Source of the DNA: Acidobacteriota bacterium
GTDB lineage: Bacteria; Acidobacteriota; Vicinamibacteria; Marinacidobacterales; Marinacidobacteraceae
NCBI GenBank assembly: GCA_022820545.1
Contig: JAJEFG010000002.1
Location: forward strand, 1 to 64,000
DNA length: 64,000 nt
Direction: 5' to 3'
Every line of letters starts with the position of its first letter. Position 1 is the first letter of the stretch. Under the pieces are notes generated by a model, which was not told the DNA's origin, did not search any database, and worked only from the letters and a program-made list of their open reading frames with translations. Position numbers and translations under genes: made by a program. Of this stretch, positions 53,731 through 62,313 are shown in pieces.

Positions 53731-54960
53731 TCAGCTTCCCAGGTAGGCGGGTCCCTCCGCCGCATCCGGCGGGAAGACGATGCGGACTCCTCCCTCCGGC
53801 TGGTTCTGCACGATGACGCAGCGGTTCTCGATCTGGAGGCGGCTCTCTTCGGGGAAATAGAGCCGGCCCCCCGGAAGCAGGGAGTCGTCCAACTCGAGGT
53901 TCTTGAGGGCGTCCCGGATCGCCTCCGGCTCCGTGGAGCCCGCGTTTCCGATGGCGGCGATCAGCGCCCGCGCCGCTTCGTAGGCGACCGCCGGGTAGTA
54001 CTCGGTTACCGGTCCCCCGAACTGCGCCTCGTACCGTTCGACGAAGTGCCGTGACCGCTCGTAGGGCAGCGCCCGGGTCCACCACTGCGCCGAAACCAGG
54101 TGGGAAACCGCCTCGCCAAGGCCCTCGCGAACCGAGCGCTCCGGGCCGCGCGCTCCGTAGCTCACGGCGATGTGCCCGAGTCCCTGCTCCACGTAGGCGC
54201 GGTGCTGCAGCAGGAAGTCGGGTTCGTGGGCGTCCGACAGAAACACGTCCGCTTCGACCGAACGCACCTTCACGATCAGCGACGTGTGGTCGCTCGAGAG
54301 GTGTTCGAAGGACTCGTCGAGGACGAGTTCGAACCGGTCCGCCTGTCCCTCGATGACATCGTGGACGCCGGTCCGGTATTCGCGGCCGTGGTCCGTGTTC
54401 TGCCACACCATCGCAACCCGGAGCGGTCTGGGAAGACGATCCTGGTCCTGTTCCCACATCAGCCACTCGAGCGTCGTGCTCGCGAGCGACTCCACCGGGC
54501 TGAGCGCCCCGAAGACCCACTGGTTTCCTTCGCGGAAGATCGATTTCGACGCGCCGCCGGCATTCATGAAGGGGATTCCGCGGCGCATCGGCACGATGAC
54601 CTGCGCCTGGACCAGCGGAGTGGAATACCCCGACAGGAGGGCGACGGCGCCGTCGACGGCGATCAGCCGCTCCAGGAGGCTCGGAGAGATGGAGGCGTCG
54701 CTCTTGTCGTCGTAAACGCGCAGCTCGATCGGCCGCCGGACCCCGTCGATCTCCACACCGCCCGCCGCGTTCGCTTCCTCGACGGCGAGCTGGTAGCCGT
54801 CCCGGAAGAACCCGCCGACGTTCGCGTGTTTGCCGCTCAGGGGGAGTGCGGCTCCGATTCGGATGGTGTCGTCACCGCCGCCCGAGCAGGCCGGGAGCAG
54901 AGCCACGCCCAGCAGAAGCCCGAGAACGGGAAACCATCGGATGCGGGAGTCGGGAGACAT
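53731..54960 (-). CDS. Liv-type ABC substrate-binding lipoprotein (SBP 2)
   Basis: 409 residues from ATG 54960; lipobox LLPAC (Cys25). PBP type I signature: IRIGAALPLSGKHANVGGFF, GYQLAVEEANAAGGVEIDG, VALLSGYSTPLVQAQ and FMNAGGASKSIF. Lacks the large insertion of SBP1, so the two likely bind different ligands. It is the first gene of the SBP2-livHMGF operon and faces the SbnI-like gene across 118 bases. Short-chain amide, urea or amino-acid binding is typical; no specific ligand can be given. Confidence 0.93.
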   Translation of the reverse strand: MSPDSRIRWFPVLGLLLGVALLPACSGGGDDTIRIGAALPLSGKHANVGGFFRDGYQLAVEEANAAGGVEIDGVRRPIELRVYDDKSDASISPSLLERLIAVDGAVALLSGYSTPLVQAQVIVPMRRGIPFMNAGGASKSIFREGNQWVFGALSPVESLASTTLEWLMWEQDQDRLPRPLRVAMVWQNTDHGREYRTGVHDVIEGQADRFELVLDESFEHLSSDHTSLIVKVRSVEADVFLSDAHEPDFLLQHRAYVEQGLGHIAVSYGARGPERSVREGLGEAVSHLVSAQWWTRALPYERSRHFVERYEAQFGGPVTEYYPAVAYEAARALIAAIGNAGSTEPEAIRDALKNLELDDSLLPGGRLYFPEESRLQIENRCVIVQNQPEGGVRIVFPPDAAEGPAYLGS

Positions 54961-55078
54961 GGCGGGAAGCCGGGTGAGGGAACCGGAAATCCTACCAATA
55001 CCGGCCTCGTCCGGCGCACTGACTTGTCGCTTCGTTCCGGCCGTCCCCCCGCACCCGACTCTACAATCGCCGCTCCTC

Positions 55079-55915
55079 ATGCCCAGCCGCGAGAAGCAAC
55101 ACCGCGAGGCCGGGATTCCGGCGATGGAAGTCCTGCGGATCCGCGACATCCGGCTGCACGAGGAGGTGGATCTCGCCCGGGTGGCGGCGCTGATCGAGCG
55201 GCTGGGTTCCGACGGGATCCTGCGGAACCCTCCCATCGTCGCTCGCCTCGAGGACGGCCGCCGGCTGCTGCTCGACGGAGCGAACCGGATCGAGGCCCTG
55301 CGGCGCATGGGGATGCAGCATGCCCTCGTGCAGACCGAGACCTTCGGGGATGAAGCCCTGGGTCTGACGCACTGGAACCATGTGATCCGCGGCCGGGAGG
55401 CGGCGTTGATCCTCGAGGATCCGCCGACGGCCGCGTGGTTCCAGCGCCCGGGCGAGGCGGCCGGCCCGGAGGGACAGCCCCTTTGCCGCATCTGGTCACC
55501 CGCCGGGGAGGTGACGGTGCTCTGGAGCCATCCGGGTCCCCGGGAGCGGGCGGCGGCGCTCCGCGAGCTCTGCACGCGCTACACGCATCCGCGCGCGCGG
55601 CTCGCCCGCATCGCGCATCGCGACCTCGACGAGGTCCGGTCCGCCTACCCGGAGTTCGGCGGCCTGCTGGAGTATTCCGACATTTCGAAGGAGCAGGTGC
55701 TCGCCACGACCGAGGCGGGCGCGCGGCTGCCGTCGGGGATCACCCGGTTCCTGGTCCCCCGGCGGGTCCTGGGTTTCAATCTTCCGCTGTCGTTCCTGGA
55801 GACGAACCTTCCGCTGGACGAGAAGCGCCGCCGCCTCGAGGATCTGGTGGCCGGCCGCTTCGAGACCGGCCGCGTCCGCTACTACGCGGAGCCGGCGTTC
55901 GTTTTCGACGACTAG
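55079..55915 (+). CDS. SbnI/SerK-like ParB-fold protein
   Basis: 278 residues from ATG 55079 (an internal ATG at 55124 is possible). N-terminal ParB/sulfiredoxin-like domain with HEEVDLARVAALIERL, GILRNPPIVARLEDGRRLLLDGANRIEALRRMG. Later NVHVIRGREAALILED-type strands and GITRFLVPRRVLGFNLPLSFLE recall the SbnI/SerK free-serine kinases rather than DNA-partitioning ParB. SbnI of staphylococci makes O-phosphoserine for a siderophore; no siderophore genes are seen here. Divergent from SBP2 and upstream of yebC. Kinase function is inference. Confidence 0.7.
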   Translation: MPSREKQHREAGIPAMEVLRIRDIRLHEEVDLARVAALIERLGSDGILRNPPIVARLEDGRRLLLDGANRIEALRRMGMQHALVQTETFGDEALGLTHWNHVIRGREAALILEDPPTAAWFQRPGEAAGPEGQPLCRIWSPAGEVTVLWSHPGPRERAAALRELCTRYTHPRARLARIAHRDLDEVRSAYPEFGGLLEYSDISKEQVLATTEAGARLPSGITRFLVPRRVLGFNLPLSFLETNLPLDEKRRRLEDLVAGRFETGRVRYYAEPAFVFDD

Positions 55916-56034
55916 CGGTTTCGAGGGGGGTGAGACCGCCCCCGTGCGGCGTGCCGGAGGCCGAGGTGAGCGCCGCGGCTTGGGTTACGATTTTTCGAGC
56001 ACACGCCGCCGGAAGCACCAGGAGTAATCGCTCG

Positions 56035-56784
56035 TTGTCGGGACACAGCAAATGGCACTCGATCCGCCACAAGAAGGCCATCGTGGATGCGAAGCGCGGC
56101 AAGGCGTTCACCCGGCTGCTCAAGGAGGTCACCATGGCCGCCCGCATCGGCGGCGGCGACCAGCAGTTCAACCCGCGGTTGCGGCTGGCGGTCGAGAAGG
56201 CGAAGGCCGGGAACGTTCCCCGCGACAACATTGACCGCGCCGTCAAGAAGGGCACCGGGGACCTCCCCGGCTTCCGGCTGGAAGACGCCAGCTACGAGGG
56301 CTATGCGGCGGGCGGGGTCGCCGTCTTCGTCCAGGCGGCGACCGACAACCGGAACCGCACCGTCAGCGATGTCCGTCACCTGTTCTCCAAGTACGGCGGG
56401 AACCTGGGCGAGAGCGGCTCCGTCAACTGGATGTTCGAAAAGGCCGGCCAGTTCCTCGTGCCCAAGGACCAGGCCTCCGAAGACGACCTGATCGACCTCG
56501 TCCTCTCGAGCGGCGGCAGCGACGTGCTCGAGGACGGCGGGCACTGGGACCTGCGCTGCCCGCCCGAGGCGTTCGGGGCCGTCAGGGACGCCCTCGGGTC
56601 GAGCGGGATCCACTGTGACAGCGAGGAGATCGCCATGCTCGCGACCCAGCACGTGCGGGTCGCCGGCGGCGAAGCCCAGCGGGTCCTCAAGCTCATGGAG
56701 GCGCTGGAAGATCACGAGGACGTGACCGGCGTGTGGGCGAACTTCGACATGGACGACGAAGAACTGGACGCCGCGGCGTCCTGA
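56035..56784 (+). CDS. YebC/PmpR-family protein
   Basis: 249 residues from TTG 56035, behind GGAG (spacing 12). SGHSKWHSIRHKKAIVDAKRGKAFTRL at the N-terminus is the family hallmark, with GYAAGGVAVFVQAATDNRNRT and MWFDEL-like NWMFEKAGQF after it. YebC proteins act as transcription regulators or help ribosomes pass polyproline; which one applies here is not shown. It begins the run to ruvC-ruvA-mutS-like-ruvB-queA. The start is fixed by the conserved SGHSKW. Confidence 0.9.
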   Translation: MSGHSKWHSIRHKKAIVDAKRGKAFTRLLKEVTMAARIGGGDQQFNPRLRLAVEKAKAGNVPRDNIDRAVKKGTGDLPGFRLEDASYEGYAAGGVAVFVQAATDNRNRTVSDVRHLFSKYGGNLGESGSVNWMFEKAGQFLVPKDQASEDDLIDLVLSSGGSDVLEDGGHWDLRCPPEAFGAVRDALGSSGIHCDSEEIAMLATQHVRVAGGEAQRVLKLMEALEDHEDVTGVWANFDMDDEELDAAAS

Positions 56785-56798
56785 CCGAGCAGCCTCCT

Positions 56799-57350
56799 TT
56801 GGATCCCTCGAAGGCCGCCGGTGATTCCGGGACCCGGCCCGGGATTCGCGTCGTCGGGCTCGATCCCGGTTCCCGGATCGCCGGCTGGGGCGCGGTGGAC
56901 GAGACGGAGGGCCGATTGCGCGTCGTGGACTTCGGGGTCGTCCGTTGCCCGCCCCGCGACCCGCTCGTGTTGCGCCTCCAGCGGCTTCATCGGGAGATCG
57001 GCGAGGTCATCAAGCGGCTCCATCCCGACGAGGTCGCGGTGGAAGCGGTGTTCAGCGCGGCGAGCGCCGGGGCGGCCCTCACGCTCGGGCACGCGCGCGG
57101 CGCGGTGCTGGTAGCGGCGGCGGACCTTCCCGTCGCCGAGTACAGCCCGCGCAGCGTCAAGCAGGCGCTGACCGGCTACGGGGCGGCCGGCAAGGGCGCG
57201 GTCGCCGTTATGGTGGCGAGACGCCTCGGGATGGCCGAGCCGCCGGACGCGGAGGACGCGGCGGACGCGCTCGCCGTCGCGATCTGCCATCTCGACGCCC
57301 GGCGAGCCGAGGCCCGCCTGACCCGCGCCGTGCAGGGGCGCCCGCGGTGA
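56799..57350 (+). CDS. ruvC: Holliday junction endonuclease RuvC
   Basis: 183 residues from TTG 56799, chosen because GLDPGSRIAGWG (Asp22) must follow within about 20 residues; the frame is open further upstream. Catalytic region VAVEAVFSAASAGAALTLGHARG, then SPRSVKQALTGYGAAGKGAV, DAADALAVAICH. It resolves four-way junctions by symmetric nicking. The stop overlaps the ruvA start (GTGA). Position after yebC is the usual one. Confidence 0.92.
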   Translation: MDPSKAAGDSGTRPGIRVVGLDPGSRIAGWGAVDETEGRLRVVDFGVVRCPPRDPLVLRLQRLHREIGEVIKRLHPDEVAVEAVFSAASAGAALTLGHARGAVLVAAADLPVAEYSPRSVKQALTGYGAAGKGAVAVMVARRLGMAEPPDAEDAADALAVAICHLDARRAEARLTRAVQGRPR

Positions 57351-57949
57351 TCGAGCGCCTCGCCGGCCGGCTCCTGGACACGGGGGATGGAGATGTACTG
57401 ATCGACGTGGGCGGCATCGGCTTCCGGCTCCAGGTGTCCTCCGGCACCGCGTCGCGGCTTCCGGCGCCCGGGGAGGAGGTCCGCCTCACGGTGCGCATGC
57501 TGCTGCACCGCGAGGAAACCGTGCAGCTCTACGGTTTCGGCAGCCGGGAGGAGGCGCTCCTCTTCGATCAGCTCCGGGGGGTCAACGGCGTCGGCCCCTC
57601 GGTGGCGCTGAATCTCCTGTCGCTCTCCGTTCCCCGGCTTCGCCAGGCGATCCGGGACAAGGAAGTGAAGTTTCTCCAGGGGGCGCCCGGAGTCGGTGCG
57701 AAGCTGGCGCGCCGCCTCATCACGGAACTCGCGGAAGCGCTTCCCGACGACGAGAGCGACGCGCCGCCCCCGGCGCCGCGCGATCCGGTCCACGAACAAT
57801 TGGTCACCGCCTTCGCGAACCTGCAGTTCACCGACCGGCGCCGCATCGAGGAAGTCGTGCAGTCCGTCCGCGCCGAGCAGCCCGACGCCGAACTCCAGGA
57901 ACTCTTCAAGGCGGCTCTCCATCGCCTCTCTTCCCGAGGATCCGCATGA
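57347..57949 (+). CDS. ruvA: Holliday junction DNA-binding protein RuvA
   Basis: 200 residues from GTG 57347. N-terminal OB domain (MIERLAGRLLD-type, LIDVGGIGFRLQV, LYGFGSREEALLF), HhH region GVNGVGPSVALNLL and GAPGVGAKLARRLITEL, then a domain III separated by a Pro/Ala linker (DDESDAPPPAPRDP). Tetramer binds junctions and loads RuvB. Overlaps the next gene by 4 bases (ATGA), so it is translated together with a MutS-like protein, which is unusual. Confidence 0.95.
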   Translation: MIERLAGRLLDTGDGDVLIDVGGIGFRLQVSSGTASRLPAPGEEVRLTVRMLLHREETVQLYGFGSREEALLFDQLRGVNGVGPSVALNLLSLSVPRLRQAIRDKEVKFLQGAPGVGAKLARRLITELAEALPDDESDAPPPAPRDPVHEQLVTAFANLQFTDRRRIEEVVQSVRAEQPDAELQELFKAALHRLSSRGSA

Positions 57950-59931
57950 CCACCCCTTCTCCCTCGCCCGCCGACGCCAACGAGTTCTGGGGCCGGGCCA
58001 ACGAGCGGCTGACCGAGGCGTCCGGCCTGCTCACGCGGGTCCGCCGCATCTCGACGGCGCGGCTGGCGGTGGTCGTGGTGGCGCTTGCCCTGGCGCTCGG
58101 CGCCGGCGACGTCGGATTCTGGTCCCCGTGGTGGGTCCTCGTCCCGGGCGCCCTGTTCGTCTGGCTGGCGTTCGTGCACGAACGTCTCCTGAACCGGGCG
58201 CGCGGCGTCCACCACGTTGCCCAGCTCTACCACCGGGCCGCGGTCCGGGTCGATCGGGACACGGAGGGAGAGCCGGGCAGCCCCGGCACCCCGGCGGCCG
58301 CGATCCGGCGTGGGGGGACTCCCGCCCAGCGCAACACGGCGGACGAGGACCATCGTCTCGCGGACCGGCGCCACCGGGTGTCGGAACTCGGGGAGAGTCA
58401 TCTCGGCGACCATCTGGATCTCTTCGGATCGGGTGGGCTCTTCGAGCGGCTGGCGGACTGGCGGACCGACACCGGCGGCGAAACGCTCGCCGGGTGGCTG
58501 CTCCGGTCCGCGGCGCCGGAGGAGGTCACCGGCCGGCAGCTTGCCATTCGGGAACTCGGGGCCCGGATCGAAATCCAGGAGACGCTCGCGGCGACGGGCG
58601 CGCTGGAGCCCTGGCCGAGCACCCGATCGTCGGTGGTGCTCGATTGGCTGGCGTCGGATGGCGGGACCGGCGACGGGCAGGAGGACCCCGCCGCCGCACC
58701 TGCGGGCCGAAAGCCCGAAGTGCTGCCCGCCGTCCTGGCCGTCCTGCTGAGCGCGACCATGCTGGGGGGGCTCCTGCGGTGGATCACCGCGGGGGAGGCG
58801 TCCTTCTTTCTCGCCTCGGTGTCCCTTTCGGCGGCCTGGGGCCTCTGGCTCCGGTCCCAGGTACGGGAACAGGAAACCGTCCTGCGGCTGATGGAATCGG
58901 AGATCGCCGGCATCCGGCAGATCGCGCTCTCCGTCACCTCCGCGGGATTCGAGTCGCCGCTGCTGCGGGGCCTGGCGGAGCGCCTCGCGCGCGCCGAGGC
59001 GGCGCTCGGGAAGCTGGAACGGCTGCAGGTCCGCCTCGCCGCGCGGCGGAATCTGCTCTTTGCGCCGGTCGCCGCCATGCTGTTCTGGGGCACGCACCAC
59101 CGGTGGGCCATCGAGCGCTGGCGCCGCCGTCACCAGCAGGAGGCGCGGGGATGGGTCCGGGCCGCCGGGGAGTTCGACGCGCTCCTGGCGCTCGCGCAGT
59201 ACTGCATCGAGCGCCCCGGACACGTCTTCCCCGAGTTCGACGACGTGCCGGGCTTCGAAGCCCGGGGCCTCGGCCATCCGCTCATCCCGGAAGCGCGCCT
59301 GCAACGGAACGACGTTCGCCTCGGCCGCGGGGACGCGGACATGCTGATCGTCACCGGCTCCAACATGTCGGGGAAGAGCACCCTGCTGCGGACGATCGGC
59401 GTGAATGTCGTCCTGGCCCGGATGGGTGCGCCGACCGCCGCGACGACCTTCCGGCTCGGGCCGCTCGCCCTCGGCGCCTCGATCGCCGTTCACGATTCGC
59501 TCCAGGACGGCGTTTCCCGGTTCCTGGCGGAACTGCTGGCGCTCAAGGCGGTGCTGAACACCGGCTCGAAGGAGGAGCCGCTGCTCTTCCTGCTGGACGA
59601 GGTCCTGCAGGGGACCAACTCGGACGACCGCCGCGCCGCGGTCGCCGCGCTCCTGCGTGAGCTGGGCCGGCGATCCGCCGTCGGCGTGATGACGACGCAC
59701 GACCTTTCGCTCACGGAGCTGGCTCACGAACTGCCGGGCCGCGTGCGCAACATGCACTTCACCGAGCGGGTGGTGGACGGCGCCATGGAGTTCGACTATC
59801 AGCTTCGCGAAGGAGTCCTCGCCCGCGGCAACGCGCTCGATCTCATGCGGATCCTCGACCTGCCGGCGCCCGAAGGGGACCGGGCCGACTTCACTTCGCT
59901 TCCCGCCCCCGGACCCGGACGGGAGAACTGA
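57946..59931 (+). CDS. Membrane-anchored MutS-like ATPase
   Basis: 661 residues. One or two hydrophobic helices lie at about 40-78 (LAVVVVALALALGAGDVGFWSPWWVLVPGALFVWL), and another pair at about 262-310. The C-terminal third is a MutS-type ABC ATPase: Walker A TGSNMSGKST (471-479), LFLLDEVLQGTNSDDR with Asp551-Glu552 as Walker B, and GVMTTHDLSL as the H-loop. The MutS mismatch-binding and connector domains are not recognisable; the middle segment (ETLAGWLLRSAAPEEVTGRQLAIREL...) resembles MutS lever/core text. Such MutS-like proteins are common but unstudied. Placed between ruvA (4-base overlap) and ruvB (12-base gap), it may act with branch migration at the membrane. Confidence 0.8.
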   Translation: MTTPSPSPADANEFWGRANERLTEASGLLTRVRRISTARLAVVVVALALALGAGDVGFWSPWWVLVPGALFVWLAFVHERLLNRARGVHHVAQLYHRAAVRVDRDTEGEPGSPGTPAAAIRRGGTPAQRNTADEDHRLADRRHRVSELGESHLGDHLDLFGSGGLFERLADWRTDTGGETLAGWLLRSAAPEEVTGRQLAIRELGARIEIQETLAATGALEPWPSTRSSVVLDWLASDGGTGDGQEDPAAAPAGRKPEVLPAVLAVLLSATMLGGLLRWITAGEASFFLASVSLSAAWGLWLRSQVREQETVLRLMESEIAGIRQIALSVTSAGFESPLLRGLAERLARAEAALGKLERLQVRLAARRNLLFAPVAAMLFWGTHHRWAIERWRRRHQQEARGWVRAAGEFDALLALAQYCIERPGHVFPEFDDVPGFEARGLGHPLIPEARLQRNDVRLGRGDADMLIVTGSNMSGKSTLLRTIGVNVVLARMGAPTAATTFRLGPLALGASIAVHDSLQDGVSRFLAELLALKAVLNTGSKEEPLLFLLDEVLQGTNSDDRRAAVAALLRELGRRSAVGVMTTHDLSLTELAHELPGRVRNMHFTERVVDGAMEFDYQLREGVLARGNALDLMRILDLPAPEGDRADFTSLPAPGPGREN

Positions 59932-59943
59932 CGGGAGCGCTGC

Positions 59944-60969
59944 ATGGCTGCGCCGCAAGGTTCCCCCGGCCGCCGGGACGAGGAGTTCCACCAGACCCTC
60001 CGCCCCCGGGACTTCGGGGAGTACGTCGGCCAGACCGCGGTCCTCGAACAACTCGAGATCAGCGTCGGCGCGGCGCGGGCCCGGGGAGAGGCTCTCGATC
60101 ACGTGCTCCTCCACGGACCGCCCGGCCTCGGCAAGACCTCGCTCGCCGCGGTGCTCGCCCGGGAACTCGAATGCCACATGCACACCTCCGCGGGGCCGCT
60201 CGTGCCGCGCACCGGCGACATGGTGGCGCTGCTGAACGCGCTGGGCCGCAACGAGATCCTGTTCATCGACGAGATCCACCGCCTCGCGCCCGCCGTCGCG
60301 GAAGTCCTCTATCCGGCCATGGAGGACCACTACGTGGACATCATGGTCGGCGAGAAACTCGGCGCCCACAGTCTCCGCATCGACCTGCCGCCGTTCACGC
60401 TGGTGGGGGCGACGACCCGCGCCGATCTGCTGACCGGCCCGCTGCGGGACCGGTTCCCGCTCGTCCACCAGCTCGAGTTCTATTCCGTCGCGGAGGTGGA
60501 GCGGGTCCTGGCGCGCGCCGCGCGGGTGCTGGGCGTGCATCTCGAGCCGGATGCGGGAGAGGAGATCGCCGCGCGGGCCCGGGGGACGCCGCGGGTCGCC
60601 AACAACCTGCTGCGGCGGGTGCGCGACTACGCCGAGGTGCGCGGCGACGGAACGATCCGCCGGGAGACGGCGCTCGCGCTGCTGGAGATCGCCCGGGTCG
60701 ACGAACAGGGGCTCGACCGTTTCGACCGCAAGATCCTCGAGAGCCTGCTCGACAACTTCTCCGGCGGGCCGGTGGGGGTGGCCAACCTCGCCGCCACCCT
60801 CGGGATGGACAACCGCACGCTCGAGGAGGTCCACGAGCCGTATCTCATCTACCGCGGCTTCCTGCGGCGGACGGCGAAGGGACGCATGATCACCGACCGG
60901 GGCGCCAGGCACCTGGGGCGGGCGGCCTCGGGGACGCTGTTTCCGGAGACACCGAGCGCCCAAACCTGA
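59944..60969 (+). CDS. ruvB: Holliday junction ATPase RuvB
   Basis: 341 residues. Walker A GPPGLGKTS (58-66), FIDEIHRLAPAVAEVLYPAMED with Walker B, GATTRADLLTGPLRDRF sensor, GTPRVANNLLRRVRDYA and the winged-helix region IYRGFLRRTAKGRM. It is the motor of RuvAB branch migration. Only 12 bases from the MutS-like gene and 29 before queA. Full length and motifs intact. Confidence 0.96.
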   Translation: MAAPQGSPGRRDEEFHQTLRPRDFGEYVGQTAVLEQLEISVGAARARGEALDHVLLHGPPGLGKTSLAAVLARELECHMHTSAGPLVPRTGDMVALLNALGRNEILFIDEIHRLAPAVAEVLYPAMEDHYVDIMVGEKLGAHSLRIDLPPFTLVGATTRADLLTGPLRDRFPLVHQLEFYSVAEVERVLARAARVLGVHLEPDAGEEIAARARGTPRVANNLLRRVRDYAEVRGDGTIRRETALALLEIARVDEQGLDRFDRKILESLLDNFSGGPVGVANLAATLGMDNRTLEEVHEPYLIYRGFLRRTAKGRMITDRGARHLGRAASGTLFPETPSAQT

Positions 60970-60998
60970 CCCCGGCAGCGAATACGGCCGATCGAAGT

Positions 60999-62066
60999 TT
61001 GCGGACTTCCGATTTCGCCTACGAACTGCCGGCGGAACTCATCGCGCAGGCGCCGCCGGCGGCGCGGAGCGATGCCCGCCTGCTCCATCTCGACGCCGGC
61101 GGCCGGACGGCGCACCTGGGTTTTCCCGACCTCCCGGCGCTGCTGCGGCCGGATGATCTGCTGGTCCGCAACGTCACCCGGGTGATTCCCGCCCGCGTGC
61201 CGGCCCGGAAGGAGGCGGGCGGCGGGCGCGTCGAGGTGTTCATCCTCCCGGAGGGCGAGGAACCGGGAGGGCTTTTCCGGGCGCTCACCCGGCCGGCGCT
61301 GCGACCGGGCGTCCGCCTGCTCGCCGGCGAGGGAGACCCGGTCCGTCTGGAGGTGGGCACGGACCTCGGCGGCGGGCAGCGCGAGATCCGGATCGTTGCC
61401 GGCGCCGCCGGGATCCTCGACCTTGCCGAGCAGGCGGGCCGGACGCCCCTGCCACCGTACATCCGTCGCGATCCCGAAGGTCCGGAAGGGCCGGACGGCA
61501 TGGACCGGGAGCGGTATCAGACGGTCTACGCGCGATTCCCCGGCTCGGTGGCGGCGCCGACCGCCGGTCTCCACTTCGAACCCGAGACCTTCGGCCGGCT
61601 GCGCGCGAACGGCATCCGGATCGTGGACCTGGTCCTTCACGTCGGCTACGGGACCTTCGCCCCGGTGCGGGTCGAGGACCCACGCGACCACGAGCTCGCG
61701 GCCGAGAGGTTCTTCGTTCCCGACGCGACCCGGAGGGCGGTCCGCGCCCAACTGGCCGAGGGCCGCCGGGTGGTGGCGGTCGGGACGACCACCGTCCGGG
61801 TGCTGGAGACCCCCGGGGTTCTCGAGAGCGACGGCATCGCCGGATCGACCTCGCTGCTGATCCTCCCGGGCCACCGCTTCCGGGTGGTCTCCGCGATGCT
61901 GACCAACTTCCATCTCCCCGGGAGTTCGCTCCTCATGCTGGTCGCGGCCCTCGGCGGAACGGACGCGGTGCTCGCCGCCTACCGCGAGGCGGTACGGCGC
62001 CAGTACCGCTTCTACTCCTACGGCGACGCCATGTTCGTGGAGAAGGGCGCCCCGGCGGCGCCGTGA
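60999..62066 (+). CDS. queA: S-adenosylmethionine:tRNA ribosyltransferase-isomerase QueA
   Basis: 355 residues from TTG 60999. TSDFAYELPAELIAQ at the start, NVTRVIPARVPARKEAGG, SVAAPTAGLHF, GTFAPVRVEDPRDHELAAERF and MLTNFHLPGSSLLMLV are the family hallmarks. It makes epoxyqueuosine in tRNA from preQ1 and SAM. Position behind ruvB is classical. TTG is used; no ATG is near, and the ruvB stop is 29 bases earlier. Confidence 0.94.
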   Translation: MRTSDFAYELPAELIAQAPPAARSDARLLHLDAGGRTAHLGFPDLPALLRPDDLLVRNVTRVIPARVPARKEAGGGRVEVFILPEGEEPGGLFRALTRPALRPGVRLLAGEGDPVRLEVGTDLGGGQREIRIVAGAAGILDLAEQAGRTPLPPYIRRDPEGPEGPDGMDRERYQTVYARFPGSVAAPTAGLHFEPETFGRLRANGIRIVDLVLHVGYGTFAPVRVEDPRDHELAAERFFVPDATRRAVRAQLAEGRRVVAVGTTTVRVLETPGVLESDGIAGSTSLLILPGHRFRVVSAMLTNFHLPGSSLLMLVAALGGTDAVLAAYREAVRRQYRFYSYGDAMFVEKGAPAAP

Positions 62067-62082
62067 TGGCACTGCCGGCCTG

Positions 62083-62126
62083 GAACGCCGGTCTCCAGAC
62101 CGGCACCGCGGCGCTCCGCGCCGCGC
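62083..62126 (+). repeat. Two-hairpin REP-like unit
   Basis: GGAAC, then GCCGGTCTCCAGACCGGC (62088-62105), then hairpin CGCGGCGCTCCGCGCCGCG (62108-62126). Same family as the unit at 1378. Lies in the 388-base queA-ridA gap 62067-62454, which holds three units and no gene upstream of the duplicated ridA start. Confidence 0.75.
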
Positions 62127-62202
62127 ACGTCGTAAAGCCCACCCGGCAAAGGCGGCTCCTACCTCGGCGTTGCGCTCGAGAGTGGAGGTGACGCAACGGC
62201 TT

Positions 62203-62247
62203 GGAACGCCGGCTTCAGCCGGCACAGCAGCGCGCAGCGCTGCGGGC
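62203..62247 (+). repeat. Two-hairpin REP-like unit
   Basis: GGAACGCCGGCTTCAGCCGGC followed by CGCGCAGCGCTGCGGGCG, a less regular second hairpin. Same orientation as its neighbours at 62083 and 62351, giving a direct tandem series rather than an inverted pair. Confidence 0.65.
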
Positions 62248-62313
62248 GGTTCATCGCCACGGATGCTCAGGCGGCAGGGAGACGGGACCCGGCGGCCAGG
62301 GCTCCTACAATCC

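Noticed and set aside
57568-60963. Very long open frames on the strand opposite to ruvA-MutS-like-ruvB, and similar ones elsewhere (for example opposite receptor copies and lptD)
   Set aside because: High GC removes stop codons from all frames. These translations are Arg/Pro/Gly/Ala-rich without domains, while the opposite strand holds well-conserved genes.
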